Shown here in pieces: positions 8,181 to 17,313 of a stretch of DNA of 58,429 nt (position 1 is the first letter of the stretch; every line of letters begins with the position of its first letter). The stretch is from NCBI GenBank assembly GCA_947588675.1, contig CANPYY010000014.1:1-58429 (forward strand). Direction: 5' to 3'. The notes beneath the pieces are model-generated. The model was given only the letters and a program-made list of their open reading frames with translations. It had not been told where the DNA came from and did no database searches. A program made the translations under genes and the position numbers. This DNA is from an uncultured Lachnospiraceae bacterium (GTDB taxonomy: Bacteria; Bacillota; Clostridia; Lachnospirales; Lachnospiraceae).

Positions 8181-10265
8181 ATGAATATTTACACCACTGA
8201 CAAAATTAGAAACGTAGTTCTTCTTGGTCATAGCGGAGCCGGTAAAACAAGCCTTGTGGAAGCCATGGCATATCTTGCAGGCATGACAACACGTATGGGC
8301 AAAGTTACAGACGGCAATACCATAAGCGACTATGATAAAGAAGAAATCAATCGTCATTTTTCCATCAATACTTCAGTAATCCCGATTGCTTGGGATGATA
8401 CTAAAGTTAATTTCCTGGATACACCGGGATTATTCGATTTCGTCGGCGAAGTCGAGGAGGCGGCGGCAGTTGCAGATGCTGCTATTATTGTAGTATCCGG
8501 CAAGAACGGTATTGAAGTGGGTACAAAAAAGGCATGGGAAATCTGTGAAAAATATAAACTTCCACGCATAATATTTGTAACCAATATGGATAACGATAAT
8601 GCAAGCTACAGACAGGTTGTGCAGGACTTAGAAGATATGTACGGCAAATGTATTGCACCTTTTCATCTTCCCGTACGTGAAAACAAAGAATTTGTCGGAT
8701 ACGTAAACGTATTGCAGCAGCGTGCAAAACGATGGACTCAGCACGGTACTGTAGAAAAAATGGATATTCCGGAATATTCGCAAAGCAATCTTGAAATATG
8801 CAGAACCGCGCTTATGGAAGCTGTTGCTGAAACAAACGAAGATTTTCTCGAACGTTATTTTAACGGCGATGAATTTTCAGAAGACGAAATACGTCAGGCT
8901 CTCAGGATGAACGTTGCCGACGGCAGTATCGTACCCGTCCTTATGGGTTCCAATACGCTGGCGCGCGGCATGTACACATTAATGGTCGATATAATAAAAT
9001 ATCTTCCGAGTCCCGAAAAACGTAAATGCTCAGGAATTAATGCCACATCCAATGAAATATTTAACGCCGACTACGATTTTTCAAAACCTAAATCGGCTTA
9101 CGTATGGAAAACCATTTCAGATCCGTTTATCGGAAAATACTCTTTAATCAAAGTAAACTCCGGTGTATTGAAAACAGACGATATCCTATACAATCATCAC
9201 AAAGATATTGATGAAAAAATCGGAAAACTTTATGTACTTTGCGGAAATAAATTTGAAGAAGTAAAAGAGCTTCATGCGGGAGATATTGGCGCATTGGCAA
9301 AACTTGCATCAGTCACCACAACCGATTCCCTTTCTACCAGAAAAAATCCTGTTTTATATATACGTACAGGCATTTCCACGCCATATACATATAAACGGTA
9401 CAAGGTTAAAAAGAAAGGTGACGAAGATAAGGTTTCCCAGGCGCTCCAGAAGTTAATGCTGGAAGACTTAACCCTTAAAGCAGAAAACGATACCGAAAAC
9501 GGCCAGACACTTCTTTACGGCATGGGCGACCAGCATCTGGAAATTGTCGCAGCAAAACTATTAAACAAATATAAGGTGGAAATTGAAATTCAAAAACCTA
9601 AAATTGCGTTTCGTGAAACCATACTTAAAAAATCTGACGTTGAATATAAATATAAGAAGCAGACAGGCGGTCATGGTCAGTATGGTCATGTAAAAATGAC
9701 ATTTGAACCATCCGGAGATTTGGAATCACCATACATATTTGAGCAATGTGTTGTAGGCGGCGCAGTTCCAAAAAATTATTTTCCTGCGGTTGAAAAAGGT
9801 ATACAGGAGTCAGTGGCAAGCGGTCCTCTTGCAGCATATCCCGTTGTCGGAGTTAAGGCTGTGTTATATGACGGTTCATACCATGCCGTGGATTCATCGG
9901 AAATGGCATTTAAAGTTGCCGCCGTACAGGCGTTTAAAGACGGTTTTATGAAAGCAACTCCTGTCCTTTTGGAACCGATAGCCTCTCTGAAGGTAACAGC
10001 GCCCGACCAATATACCGGCGATATAATGGGAGATTTGAACAAACGGCGCGCCCGTATACTCGGCATGAATCCTGATAACAATGGATATCAGGAAATCCTT
10101 GCTGACATTCCATATATGGAATTATACGGCTACAACACAATTTTACGCTCCATTACCGGCGGAAGCGGAACATATTCTTATTCATTTGCAAGATATGAAC
10201 AGGCTCCGCCTGATATACAGGAAAAAGAAGTTGCAGCCCGCGCGGCAGGAACAGACGAAGCATAA
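8181..10265 (+). CDS. Elongation factor G-like GTPase (EF-G2 type)
   Basis: The protein has 694 residues with all EF-G domains. The G1 P-loop is GHSGAGKTS and G3 is DTPG. Domain II follows, and QTGGHGQYGHVKM in domain IV and the C-terminal ILGMNPDNNGYQEI are typical of EF-G. It groups with EF-G2 paralogues rather than the main translocase. The N-terminus lacks the long insert, and the G4 motif reads TNMD instead of NKMD, so guanine specificity differs from the classical form. I chose ATG 8181 because AAGGAGG ends 5 nt before it; the in-frame ATG at 8163 lies before that site. The gene stands alone, between a RhuM gene and secreted proteins. EF-G2 function is not settled in most bacteria. Confidence 0.88.
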   Translation: MNIYTTDKIRNVVLLGHSGAGKTSLVEAMAYLAGMTTRMGKVTDGNTISDYDKEEINRHFSINTSVIPIAWDDTKVNFLDTPGLFDFVGEVEEAAAVADAAIIVVSGKNGIEVGTKKAWEICEKYKLPRIIFVTNMDNDNASYRQVVQDLEDMYGKCIAPFHLPVRENKEFVGYVNVLQQRAKRWTQHGTVEKMDIPEYSQSNLEICRTALMEAVAETNEDFLERYFNGDEFSEDEIRQALRMNVADGSIVPVLMGSNTLARGMYTLMVDIIKYLPSPEKRKCSGINATSNEIFNADYDFSKPKSAYVWKTISDPFIGKYSLIKVNSGVLKTDDILYNHHKDIDEKIGKLYVLCGNKFEEVKELHAGDIGALAKLASVTTTDSLSTRKNPVLYIRTGISTPYTYKRYKVKKKGDEDKVSQALQKLMLEDLTLKAENDTENGQTLLYGMGDQHLEIVAAKLLNKYKVEIEIQKPKIAFRETILKKSDVEYKYKKQTGGHGQYGHVKMTFEPSGDLESPYIFEQCVVGGAVPKNYFPAVEKGIQESVASGPLAAYPVVGVKAVLYDGSYHAVDSSEMAFKVAAVQAFKDGFMKATPVLLEPIASLKVTAPDQYTGDIMGDLNKRRARILGMNPDNNGYQEILADIPYMELYGYNTILRSITGGSGTYSYSFARYEQAPPDIQEKEVAARAAGTDEA

Positions 10266-10269
10266 ATAT

Positions 10270-10308
10270 AACCCTGCAATCCTTAATTTTTCATTGGATT
10301 GCAGGGTT
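10270..10308 (+). terminator. Hairpin after the EF-G2 gene
   Basis: A perfect 13-bp stem (10270-10282 with 10296-10308) brackets a 13-base loop. No strong T-tract follows, so it may act in both directions between convergent genes. Confidence 0.6.
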
Positions 10309-10364
10309 AAAACCTGTTTAAGCGCGGTGTACGATTAACTTCTGTTTTACTCTTACCATCTTCT

Positions 10365-10787
10365 TTAATATCGACTGATACTACTGCTTGCGGAATAACC
10401 TGAATAACCGCTTGCACCGTCAAAATAATCAAAAGCCGTTGCACTTCTATTCGTATTTATAAAAGAAGAAATACCGTTTGCATTCTTATAAATAATGCGA
10501 TAGCAGCCTCTATAATCTCCACTCGTAATTTTTTTCACTTTCTTTATTTTTCCGCTATAACTGAATTTACCGGTTTCATTATCATAATAATTTACGCGCG
10601 TCTGAGTGAATTTTACACTATAGCCTGCAGACGACGCCTGACTATACCATTTTCCTTTAATCAGTTTATATAATTTATTAGGAATTTTCGTTGCTGCCTC
10701 TGACGTCTTTGCGCTGCTTTGTGACAATCCGAATACAAGCGACATCACAAGCATTATCATTACTGCTTTTTTCATTAATTGTTTCAT
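10365..10787 (-). CDS. Secreted protein of unknown function, duplicate copy A
   Basis: The protein has 140 residues. It has a signal peptide (KKAVMIMLVMSLVFGLSQ, probable cut near SAA/SEAA) and a basic, Tyr/Ser-rich mature part with YSGKIKKVKKI and RGCYRIIYKNA, ending in Ser/Gly/Tyr repeats. It is about three quarters identical to the protein at 13439-13867, and the flanking DNA is duplicated too. I do not recognise a domain. AGGAGG precedes the ATG. The next gene upstream (10916) has the same direction. Confidence 0.75.
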   Translation of the reverse strand: MKQLMKKAVMIMLVMSLVFGLSQSSAKTSEAATKIPNKLYKLIKGKWYSQASSAGYSVKFTQTRVNYYDNETGKFSYSGKIKKVKKITSGDYRGCYRIIYKNANGISSFINTNRSATAFDYFDGASGYSGYSASSSISRY

Positions 10788-10840
10788 CTTCTTTTCTCCT
10801 CCTGATATAAATCTTTTTTTGTATACACCGCAGCTACAGG

Positions 10841-10918
10841 TTAAATATTAAAATAGCAATACACCGTTCTGCTCCACGGTCCGTATTTTTTATTCCCTGA
10901 TACAAACCGTTTGCCCTA
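10841..10918 (-). pseudogene. Chimeric remnant of the TPR/Fn3-like gene
   Basis: On the minus strand, 10841-10894 reads GNKKYGPWSRTVYC plus a short tail and a stop, matching the C-terminus of the protein at 13928-14812. Bases 10895-10915 instead resemble 14468-14492, inside that same gene. So this is an internally deleted copy left by the segmental duplication. It sits just upstream of duplicate A, as the intact gene sits upstream of duplicate B. Confidence 0.65.
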
Positions 10919-11488
10919 ATAAGCAAAGAAATATGTATATTCATACAATAAATTATTTTTTTCTGCATAGTCACTAAATGCTTCATTTAATAAATTATTT
11001 GCCTCGTATGTAACACACTTTTTACCGTTTATTTCAACATAATAAATATTAAAATCTGTCGCATTCTTAACTCTATTATGGCAAACAAACATCAGCGTTA
11101 TTTTATCATTTTCACTCCCATCAACATGATTTCCGTTTACCCTAACCATAGTATTATTTCCCGAATCAACATACTCCCACTTAATATCTGAAAGATAATT
11201 ATCAAGCGCCTGTCCATATGAAATCTGACATTCTTTGGGGCAAGTATTTTTTACACATGTAATAGTTTTATCTTTATATGTCTGAATGTTTGAATCAAAT
11301 ATAAGCTTCATATCAACAATGCAAAATATAATAATTACAATTCCTATAGTTATAACTACGCTTTTCATTTTGCTCAAATCATTCTTTTTCTTAATAATGC
11401 CATACGCTGTCCAAACTACCTTTATAACAACCCCTGCCATCAACAAAAATGCTAAAACTTCTGCCATTATTAAAATTACATTTGACAT
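10916..11488 (-). CDS. Hypothetical membrane protein with an extracytoplasmic domain
   Basis: The protein has 190 residues. Two hydrophobic helices (about 3-25 and 43-62) are followed by a soluble domain with CVKNTCPKEC and the motif ALDNYLSDIKWEYVDS. The next gene upstream has a similar stretch (ALSKMYSDIDWEYFES), so the two share a domain I do not recognise. The ribosome site is weak: AGGAGG lies about 17 nt before the ATG. The gene ends inside the duplication remnant (10841-10918), so its last residues may have been altered. Confidence 0.55.
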   Translation of the reverse strand: MSNVILIMAEVLAFLLMAGVVIKVVWTAYGIIKKKNDLSKMKSVVITIGIVIIIFCIVDMKLIFDSNIQTYKDKTITCVKNTCPKECQISYGQALDNYLSDIKWEYVDSGNNTMVRVNGNHVDGSENDKITLMFVCHNRVKNATDFNIYYVEINGKKCVTYEANNLLNEAFSDYAEKNNLLYEYTYFFAY

Positions 11489-11530
11489 GCTCTTTTTTCT
11501 TATGTCCTCCTATTATTTTCTACATTATTA

Positions 11531-12379
11531 TCAGTCTAAAGTTCCAAAAAATTCTTCCAAACCTGAACCTGCAAATATTAATCCTATTAATATATTCATT
11601 GTAAACTCACTTTGAACCTCTCCGTCCACTTCCATATAAACCGGTTCAAATGTTTCCTCGTCCATATCAATCAAAAAATCTATAACCGTTATACTGGGTT
11701 CATCGTCATATATCACCCCTGAAAACTCTACAATTTTTTCCCCATCTTCATCAGACTCAAAATACTCCCAGTCTATATCCGAATACATTTTACTAAGCGC
11801 TTCATCATATGTAAGATCTATGTATTCCAGATAACCGCCCGGTTTCCCATATCTCACCATATTTATATAATCCTCTTCATCCGGTATCCAATATACAATA
11901 ATTGCAAAAACCACCGTTATTATAAAAATTATCATCGCAATACGGTTATATTTTAATAACCGGTATCCGTTACGGTATCTTTCATAAGGATTCAACGGCG
12001 CGTCATGATTTTCCTCTTTCACAAGCATATCAAAAATAGCCGTTTCCTCTATAATTCTTTTATACTCTTTCTTAATACTCTTTTGGGTATCATCTATATT
12101 GTCATCTGATTTTACAACACCTTCCTCTATTAAAAATCCATGTCTGCCTGCTTTCCCCACAACCTTTACATTACCATTTTCATCATAATAAATATCTTTA
12201 ATAAATGAACATTTCAAATTTCTTATATATTGTACCAACTCCTGCGGTGTAGTAATACCTAACGTTATTCCGTTTGCATATTCATTTTTGCGATTATTGC
12301 AAAGAACAAACCTCGCTATAAATATTGCTGCTACAGCTATTATTGAAATCCAAAATAATATTTTTACAAACCCAATCAT
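11531..12379 (-). CDS. Hypothetical membrane protein sharing a domain with its neighbour
   Basis: The protein has 282 residues. An N-terminal membrane helix is followed by a cytoplasmic, charged region of about 110 residues. A second helix (IAMIIFIITVVFAIIVYWI) and an acidic domain containing ALSKMYSDIDWEYFES come next, and a short hydrophobic stretch lies near the end. The C-terminal domain matches that of the gene downstream, which suggests an old tandem duplication. GGAGGAG stands 6 nt before the ATG. Function unknown. Confidence 0.65.
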   Translation of the reverse strand: MIGFVKILFWISIIAVAAIFIARFVLCNNRKNEYANGITLGITTPQELVQYIRNLKCSFIKDIYYDENGNVKVVGKAGRHGFLIEEGVVKSDDNIDDTQKSIKKEYKRIIEETAIFDMLVKEENHDAPLNPYERYRNGYRLLKYNRIAMIIFIITVVFAIIVYWIPDEEDYINMVRYGKPGGYLEYIDLTYDEALSKMYSDIDWEYFESDEDGEKIVEFSGVIYDDEPSITVIDFLIDMDEETFEPVYMEVDGEVQSEFTMNILIGLIFAGSGLEEFFGTLD

Positions 12380-12417
12380 ATATACTCCTCCGACTGCAAT
12401 TTTTAATGTTTTATAAT

Positions 12418-12451
12418 AAAAAGCGGCAATATAAAATTCTTACCGCTTTTT
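12418..12451. terminator. Hairpin between two membrane-protein genes
   Basis: AAAAAGCGG (12418-12426) pairs with CCGCTTTTT (12443-12451), with A/T runs on both sides, so it can work in either direction. On the minus strand it would end the DUF2085 transcript. Confidence 0.65.
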
Positions 12452-12462
12452 ATAACTGAAAC

Positions 12463-12870
12463 TCAGATAAACTTATCTAAAGCCTGTTCTATTTTTCCCG
12501 GATCGTCTGAAAATAATTTTAGAACTTCTGCCGCGCCTTTAAAACAGGTAATATGAAAATATATTATGATAAAAATAAATGAAATCCCAAACAAAATACC
12601 TGTAAATAACCGACGTATATTAGTGCTTTCATATGATGTGAGTTTTTGTATAAATCCATCAAAGACAAGTGGCAGCATCAACAAAATTACTACATAAAAT
12701 TTTGGATATCCCCATATAACAGCTATTGGAATCCCTGCCAGCATACCCACAAGTTCTCCTGTACATCTTGCACATATAGGAAACTGGTTTCCTTTAAAAT
12801 AAAATGATCTGTCGGGCCTTGCATGACATCCAAAAAATATTCTCAAAAAACGTCCCAGTTTATTATACAT
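12463..12870 (-). CDS. DUF2085-family membrane protein
   Basis: The protein has 135 residues. FFGCHARPDRSFYFKGNQ and FPICARCTGELVG give the conserved Cys/His pattern of DUF2085 (CH-x-R...CxRCTG), followed by about three membrane helices. The family's function is unknown. The start overlaps the end of the small gene upstream by 8 bases, so the two are translated together. Confidence 0.85.
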   Translation of the reverse strand: MYNKLGRFLRIFFGCHARPDRSFYFKGNQFPICARCTGELVGMLAGIPIAVIWGYPKFYVVILLMLPLVFDGFIQKLTSYESTNIRRLFTGILFGISFIFIIIYFHITCFKGAAEVLKLFSDDPGKIEQALDKFI

Positions 12871-13099
12871 ACATTCCTATACCTACAGCTGCAATAATAA
12901 AGTATAAAATACACAAAACAATTGCTGCTATTACAGCCACAAGGGCACCTATACCTGCAGCCTTTGATGTCTTCGGTTTAGTATCTTTCCATATTATGAA
13001 CAATATCAAACCTACAGCCGGAATACAGCAGCCAAGCAGTCCCCATGCAAATCCTCCCTTATCTTCTTGATTTCCGTTCATTTTTAAATCTTCGCTCAT
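12863..13099 (-). CDS. Small two-helix membrane protein
   Basis: The protein has 78 residues. A hydrophilic N-terminus is followed by WGLLGCCIPAVGLILFIIW, a short KPKTSKAA loop and a second long hydrophobic helix. The layout resembles small proteins often linked to DUF2085-like genes. I chose the ATG at 13099 because AAGAGG lies about 5 nt upstream; the longer in-frame start lacks support. Overlap with the next gene indicates an operon. Confidence 0.65.
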   Translation of the reverse strand: MSEDLKMNGNQEDKGGFAWGLLGCCIPAVGLILFIIWKDTKPKTSKAAGIGALVAVIAAIVLCILYFIIAAVGIGMYV

Positions 13100-13329
13100 G
13101 TTTACCTCTTTCTGCACTGTTTATTGTTTTTTACAAATTTGCGTACACAGTGCTAACACAAATTTGCATATTTATAAATCGTTGCTTTTCATTTAATAAT
13201 ATAGTTATGCTATATTAATCTGTCAATTATTATTTTATATTATCTTTTATTTAATCCTCCGATACGATTTCTTTAAACAAGTGCGATAAATAAACAGCTA
13301 TAACAACAATAATTTCAATGGAATTTACT

Positions 13330-13368
13330 AAAGGCGAAAAGCTGATTTTACTCAAGCCTTTCGCCTTT
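13330..13368. terminator. Hairpin in the gap at 13118-13438
   Basis: A 13-bp stem with one mismatch (13330-13342 with 13356-13368, core AAAGGCGAAA/TTTCGCCTTT) is flanked by A/T-rich DNA. It probably ends the duplicate B transcript from 13439. I see no gene in the rest of this 320-base gap, which also holds the promoter region of the small membrane-protein operon. Confidence 0.55.
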
Positions 13369-13438
13369 GCTTATCATAGAAAATATTCTTAGTTAAAACC
13401 TGTTTAAGCGCGGTGTCTGATTAATTTATGTTTTATTC

Positions 13439-13867
13439 TTACCACTTACCTATTTCAATACTGCTGCTTCCGGAATAGCTTGAATAACCGCTTGCGCTAT
13501 CATAGGATTCAAAAATCGTCGCACTTTTATCCGTACTTTCAAAAGAACTAATGCCGTGCGCATTCTTGTAAATAATGCGGTAGCAGCCTTTACGTTGTCC
13601 GCTTTTAATTTTTTTCACTTTCTTTATTTTTCCGCTATAAACAAGCTTGTCCGTTTCCCTGTCATAATAGTTTACTCGTGTTTTCGTAAACTTAACATTG
13701 TACCCACTTGACGACGCCTGGCTATACCACTGCCCTTTAACCAGTTTATATAATTTATTAGGCATTTTAGCCGCTGCCTGCGACGTCTTTGCACCGCTTT
13801 GTGACAATCCGAATACAAGCGACATCACAAGCATTACCATTACTGCTTTTTTCATTAATTGTTTCAT
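13439..13867 (-). CDS. Secreted protein of unknown function, duplicate copy B
   Basis: The protein has 142 residues. It has the same signal peptide and the same mature pattern (LYKLVKGQWYSQASSSGY, YSGKIKKVKKI, GCYRIIYKNAHGISSF) as copy A at 10365. Both the upstream ribosome site and about 50 bases after the stop are also conserved, so a whole segment was copied. This copy keeps the intact TPR/Fn3-like gene next to it and is therefore probably the parent. No known domain. Confidence 0.75.
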   Translation of the reverse strand: MKQLMKKAVMVMLVMSLVFGLSQSGAKTSQAAAKMPNKLYKLVKGQWYSQASSSGYNVKFTKTRVNYYDRETDKLVYSGKIKKVKKIKSGQRKGCYRIIYKNAHGISSFESTDKSATIFESYDSASGYSSYSGSSSIEIGKW

Positions 13868-13927
13868 CTTCTTTTCTCCTCCTGGTATAATTTTTTTGTA
13901 TACACCGCAGCTACAGGTTAAATATTA

Positions 13928-14812
13928 CTAATTCAAATAACAATACACCGTTCTGCTCCACGGTCCGTATTTTTTATTTCCGCCGATATATTTATATGCT
14001 CTTACTTTGAATGTAACAATAACCGAATCTGAAGCACTTACTTCAAAAAACGTATCAAGTGTATCCCCGCTCCAGTAATAAGGTTCTTCGTCCAGATTCT
14101 GTATCGTTTCACTTGCCTCCCACTCATAGCCCCGGGCTCCCGACACAGGCTCCCATTCAACCGTATAACTGGTTCCATCACCATAATTAGGTGTTGTATC
14201 ATAAAACTCGCCTATGTCAGGTTTTCCGGGCGGCATATTTTCAATTCTGTTATTAGTTTTCTTTAACAGTTTTTTTGCAGGCGCATACTCCTTTATTTCT
14301 TTTAAGATTTTTTTTGCCTTTGAATATTCGCCTTCGTCATAATATTTCTTTGCCTTTTCATATTTATTGACTTCTTTTATCTTACTGTCGCACATGGAGT
14401 ACAAATTTGAAGCATTATAACCGTCTTTTATTGGTTCCAGTACAGTTTTTGCTTCCACATATTTTTCCTCCTGATACAAGCCGTTTGCCTGATTATATAA
14501 GCACGCCATGTATTTTTCCTTACTGTCTTTATAATCTCCCAATGACAAATATATTCCGGCTGCATTTTGGTAATCATACTGTGCTTCATATTCAGCCGCC
14601 CTGGTATACTGTTCTTCTTCCGGCGAAACTGTTTCCTGCGGAACCGGGACTGCAGTTTCAACTGCTTCGTTTGAAACTTCTTCATTTTCTTTTTTATTAT
14701 TCATTCCAAACACTATAACTACAGCCGCAATTACAATAACAGCTATTAAAGCAACTGATAATAACACTATCTTATTTACTGCCTGTTTATTACCCTTTTC
14801 TTCCTCTTTCAT
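13928..14812 (-). CDS. Membrane-anchored protein with TPR-like repeats and a Fn3-like end
   Basis: The protein has 294 residues. A single membrane helix (about 16-36) is followed by a Glu/Pro/Val linker. TPR-like helical repeats come next (AAEYEAQYDYQNAAGIYL, KYEKAKKYYDEGEYSKAKKI). The C-terminal beta domain has YTVEWEPVSGARGYEWEAS and KVRAYKYIGGNKKYGPWS, which resembles fibronectin type III. The soluble part should face outward. Its last residues match a remnant at 10841-10918. It may work with the Ig-like protein encoded 30 bases upstream. Confidence 0.7.
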   Translation of the reverse strand: MKEEEKGNKQAVNKIVLLSVALIAVIVIAAVVIVFGMNNKKENEEVSNEAVETAVPVPQETVSPEEEQYTRAAEYEAQYDYQNAAGIYLSLGDYKDSKEKYMACLYNQANGLYQEEKYVEAKTVLEPIKDGYNASNLYSMCDSKIKEVNKYEKAKKYYDEGEYSKAKKILKEIKEYAPAKKLLKKTNNRIENMPPGKPDIGEFYDTTPNYGDGTSYTVEWEPVSGARGYEWEASETIQNLDEEPYYWSGDTLDTFFEVSASDSVIVTFKVRAYKYIGGNKKYGPWSRTVYCYLN

Positions 14813-14842
14813 TGTAAGTCACCTGCTCCTACCTTTTGTGTA

Positions 14843-16750
14843 TTATTTTGTTTTTTTACTTTTTACTGCGCTGTATTTTCCATATATAGTAAGTCCGTTG
14901 CTAACTGTATATGCCCTGACCCTTACATAATATTTTTTCTTTTTCTTTCCCTTAAACACTTTTCTTGTATCCGAAACCTTATAATTCTTTACTTTTTTAG
15001 TAAATTTCTTATTCTGTGCTACCTGCACATAATATCCGCTTGCGTCCGATACATATTTCCACTGTATTGTCAGCTTTTTCTTTGAAGACGTTATCTTTAA
15101 ACCTTTAACTTTCTTTAAACTTTTGCCCTTTGTTACCTTTACGTATATTGAATCTTCTTTTCCGCTGTCTGTATGAACTGTAATACGTGTAGTTCCGGTT
15201 TTCAGACACGTCATTATATTTTTATCATCTATTTTTACAATACTGCTGTCATCAATTATCCATTTTACCGATTCTGTAGATTTTTCCGGATACATTGTAT
15301 ATGATAACTGAACCGAACTGCCCTTTGGAAATGCATATGTATCGTAACTGTCATACATTCCGGATAATGAACTTGTATCAATGCTTATATATGTACAGAG
15401 AATAAGAACCTTCACATGACACACTGCCTGCTGTCCATTAGACGCCGTTGCAATGATATCAGTTTCTCCATTTTTAATAGCCCTGACCTTTCCTGTCTGG
15501 TCTACCGTAGCAACACTGCTGTTAGCTGAAGACCATTCTACTCTCTGGTCAGTTGCATTAACCGGCATAATAGTTGCAACTAATGTTTCCGTATCCCCTT
15601 TCTCCATATACAGTTCTGTCTTATCCAGGCTTACACCTGCAACAGGAATAGGATTTATATTAACCGCATATGTAACTGCCATATTTCCTTTCCGTACGGT
15701 AATGTTCTGGCTGCCAATCTGCATCATGTCATGTCCTGCAATCATACGTTCAGTAACAGAACATGACCCGCTGGCGCCGTCTTCATATGTATAATTCAGT
15801 ACACCGCCGGACAAATCAAGTACATCTCCCTGATTATACTCTTTTTTAACCGGTTCCTGTCCCCAGGTAAGGCTTGTAAGACAAGTCTGCATACAATTTC
15901 GCAACTGAGGATACGGATAGGCAGAATCACTGTCAAGTTCCCATACATTATTAAAGTCAAAATTCGTATAATAATTGGCGTCTTTCATCTGCGTTTCAGT
16001 TAATGGGGTGGCACTTTCTGAACCTGTACCTGTACCAATCAGATAGACACAATCTTTTTTATAACCCCTATCGCTTATTGCTGCACCTGTACCATTATTA
16101 ACACTTCCCCGGTTATAGCATTTTTTAATGGTAGCATCATAAGAATATCCTGCAATACCTCCTACATTACCGTCTGCTTTTATTTCCACATCGCTGTAAC
16201 AATCTGAAATAGTTCGAAAACTACATTCCCCACAAATTCCCCCAACATCATTGTTTGCTGTTATCCTACCTGTCGCAAAACATTGCTCTATATTTCCTTT
16301 ATCAGACCCTGCTATAGCACCGCAATAAGAATCTTTAACATCAATATTTACATCAGTAAGTCCCAGACGCTTTACTTTGCCAGACATTGTTCCAAACAGG
16401 CCGCAATCTCGACCTACGTCGCCATATATATTCATTCCCTTTATCCTGTGACCGCCGCCATCAAAAGTTCCGCTAAAACCATCTATAGGTGTCCACCCAT
16501 GACCCGTATCCAGACTTCCGCCCTTTGACGTCGCTTCCGTCAAATCAATATCGTTCATAAGAATGTAGTTGCCGGAAAGATTATTCCGGATTCCATATAA
16601 GTCCGATACCGTACGAATAGGCGTATAACCTTCCGGAACATTATCAGCCGCAAAAACAGTCTGACTGCGGACAGGCAAATATGTAACCCCTGATATAGCC
16701 AACGCCATAACCAACAACAAACTAAAACATCTTTTTACCATACTTTTCAT
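14843..16750 (-). CDS. Secreted surface protein with GLUG-like, Big2 and Fn3-like domains
   Basis: The protein has 635 residues. A signal peptide (CFSLLLVMALAISGVTYLP) comes first. A domain with repeated Gly-rich turns (GGSLDTGHGWTPIDGFSGTF, GAIAGSDKG, VGGICGECS, VGGIAGYSY) follows, like GLUG or adhesin beta-helix repeats. A short linker leads to a Big2 Ig-like domain (VSLDKTELYMEKGDTETL to WSSANSSVATVDQTGKV). A second Ig-like domain and a C-terminal Fn3-like domain rich in Lys (LTIQWKYVSDASGYYVQV) end the protein. I placed the start at 16750, where GTAGGAGG lies 8 nt upstream. Likely a cell-surface adhesin or scaffold (inference). Confidence 0.8.
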   Translation of the reverse strand: MKSMVKRCFSLLLVMALAISGVTYLPVRSQTVFAADNVPEGYTPIRTVSDLYGIRNNLSGNYILMNDIDLTEATSKGGSLDTGHGWTPIDGFSGTFDGGGHRIKGMNIYGDVGRDCGLFGTMSGKVKRLGLTDVNIDVKDSYCGAIAGSDKGNIEQCFATGRITANNDVGGICGECSFRTISDCYSDVEIKADGNVGGIAGYSYDATIKKCYNRGSVNNGTGAAISDRGYKKDCVYLIGTGTGSESATPLTETQMKDANYYTNFDFNNVWELDSDSAYPYPQLRNCMQTCLTSLTWGQEPVKKEYNQGDVLDLSGGVLNYTYEDGASGSCSVTERMIAGHDMMQIGSQNITVRKGNMAVTYAVNINPIPVAGVSLDKTELYMEKGDTETLVATIMPVNATDQRVEWSSANSSVATVDQTGKVRAIKNGETDIIATASNGQQAVCHVKVLILCTYISIDTSSLSGMYDSYDTYAFPKGSSVQLSYTMYPEKSTESVKWIIDDSSIVKIDDKNIMTCLKTGTTRITVHTDSGKEDSIYVKVTKGKSLKKVKGLKITSSKKKLTIQWKYVSDASGYYVQVAQNKKFTKKVKNYKVSDTRKVFKGKKKKKYYVRVRAYTVSNGLTIYGKYSAVKSKKTK

Positions 16751-16763
16751 TTGAAGTATCCTC

Positions 16764-17064
16764 CTACTTTTTTTCATATTTTGCTAATAACTGTATATTC
16801 TTTTTTTCAATTTCATTAAATACGCTTTCATCAAAATCTTCCGGTTCAATATAACCCAAATACCAATCCATACTGTCAAAATACTCCTGCAATGACTCGT
16901 CCAGAAAAAGCCTTCCATGTCTTGCATATATCTCATTTTTTGCCAATCGGCATTCTTCTTTACTAAGCTCTTTTACTTCTTCTTCCAGCAATTTCATCGA
17001 CATCACAGCCACAAAGACAGTTGAAAATCAGAAAACAAAGACAACATATAATTATCTTTTTCAT
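16764..17064 (-). pseudogene. YARHG-domain lipoprotein gene, frameshifted
   Basis: An ATG at 17064 with AGAGGA upstream encodes a lipoprotein signal peptide (MKKIIICCLCFLIFNCLCGC, with a Cys after LCG), then runs out of frame after DVDEIAG. A second frame is open to 16764 and encodes LSKEECRLAKNEIYARHGRL, a YARHG domain, plus a C-terminal acidic helix. Neither frame is a full protein alone. One indel in the GCTGGAAGAAGAAG run near 16985-17000 would join them. This could be a decayed gene, a sequencing error, or phase variation by the short repeat. The Ig-like protein gene lies directly downstream. Confidence 0.7.
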
Positions 17065-17313
17065 AATACACAATTCCTCTTTTCTATTTTGAAGACAATG
17101 TCAACCACAGGTTTTGACATATAACAAACAACTCAACCAGAACAATCACACCTAATATATTTACAAATCATTCCCCCTTTTTCATATCTGACACTGTTTT
17201 ATAAATTTTTTCATAGAGCAATTATAATATCTATAAATATTATTGTCAATATCTATAGATGTAATAACATCTCTAAAACTTTGGTAATCTATCTTTATAG
17301 CGGAGGTGAAACT

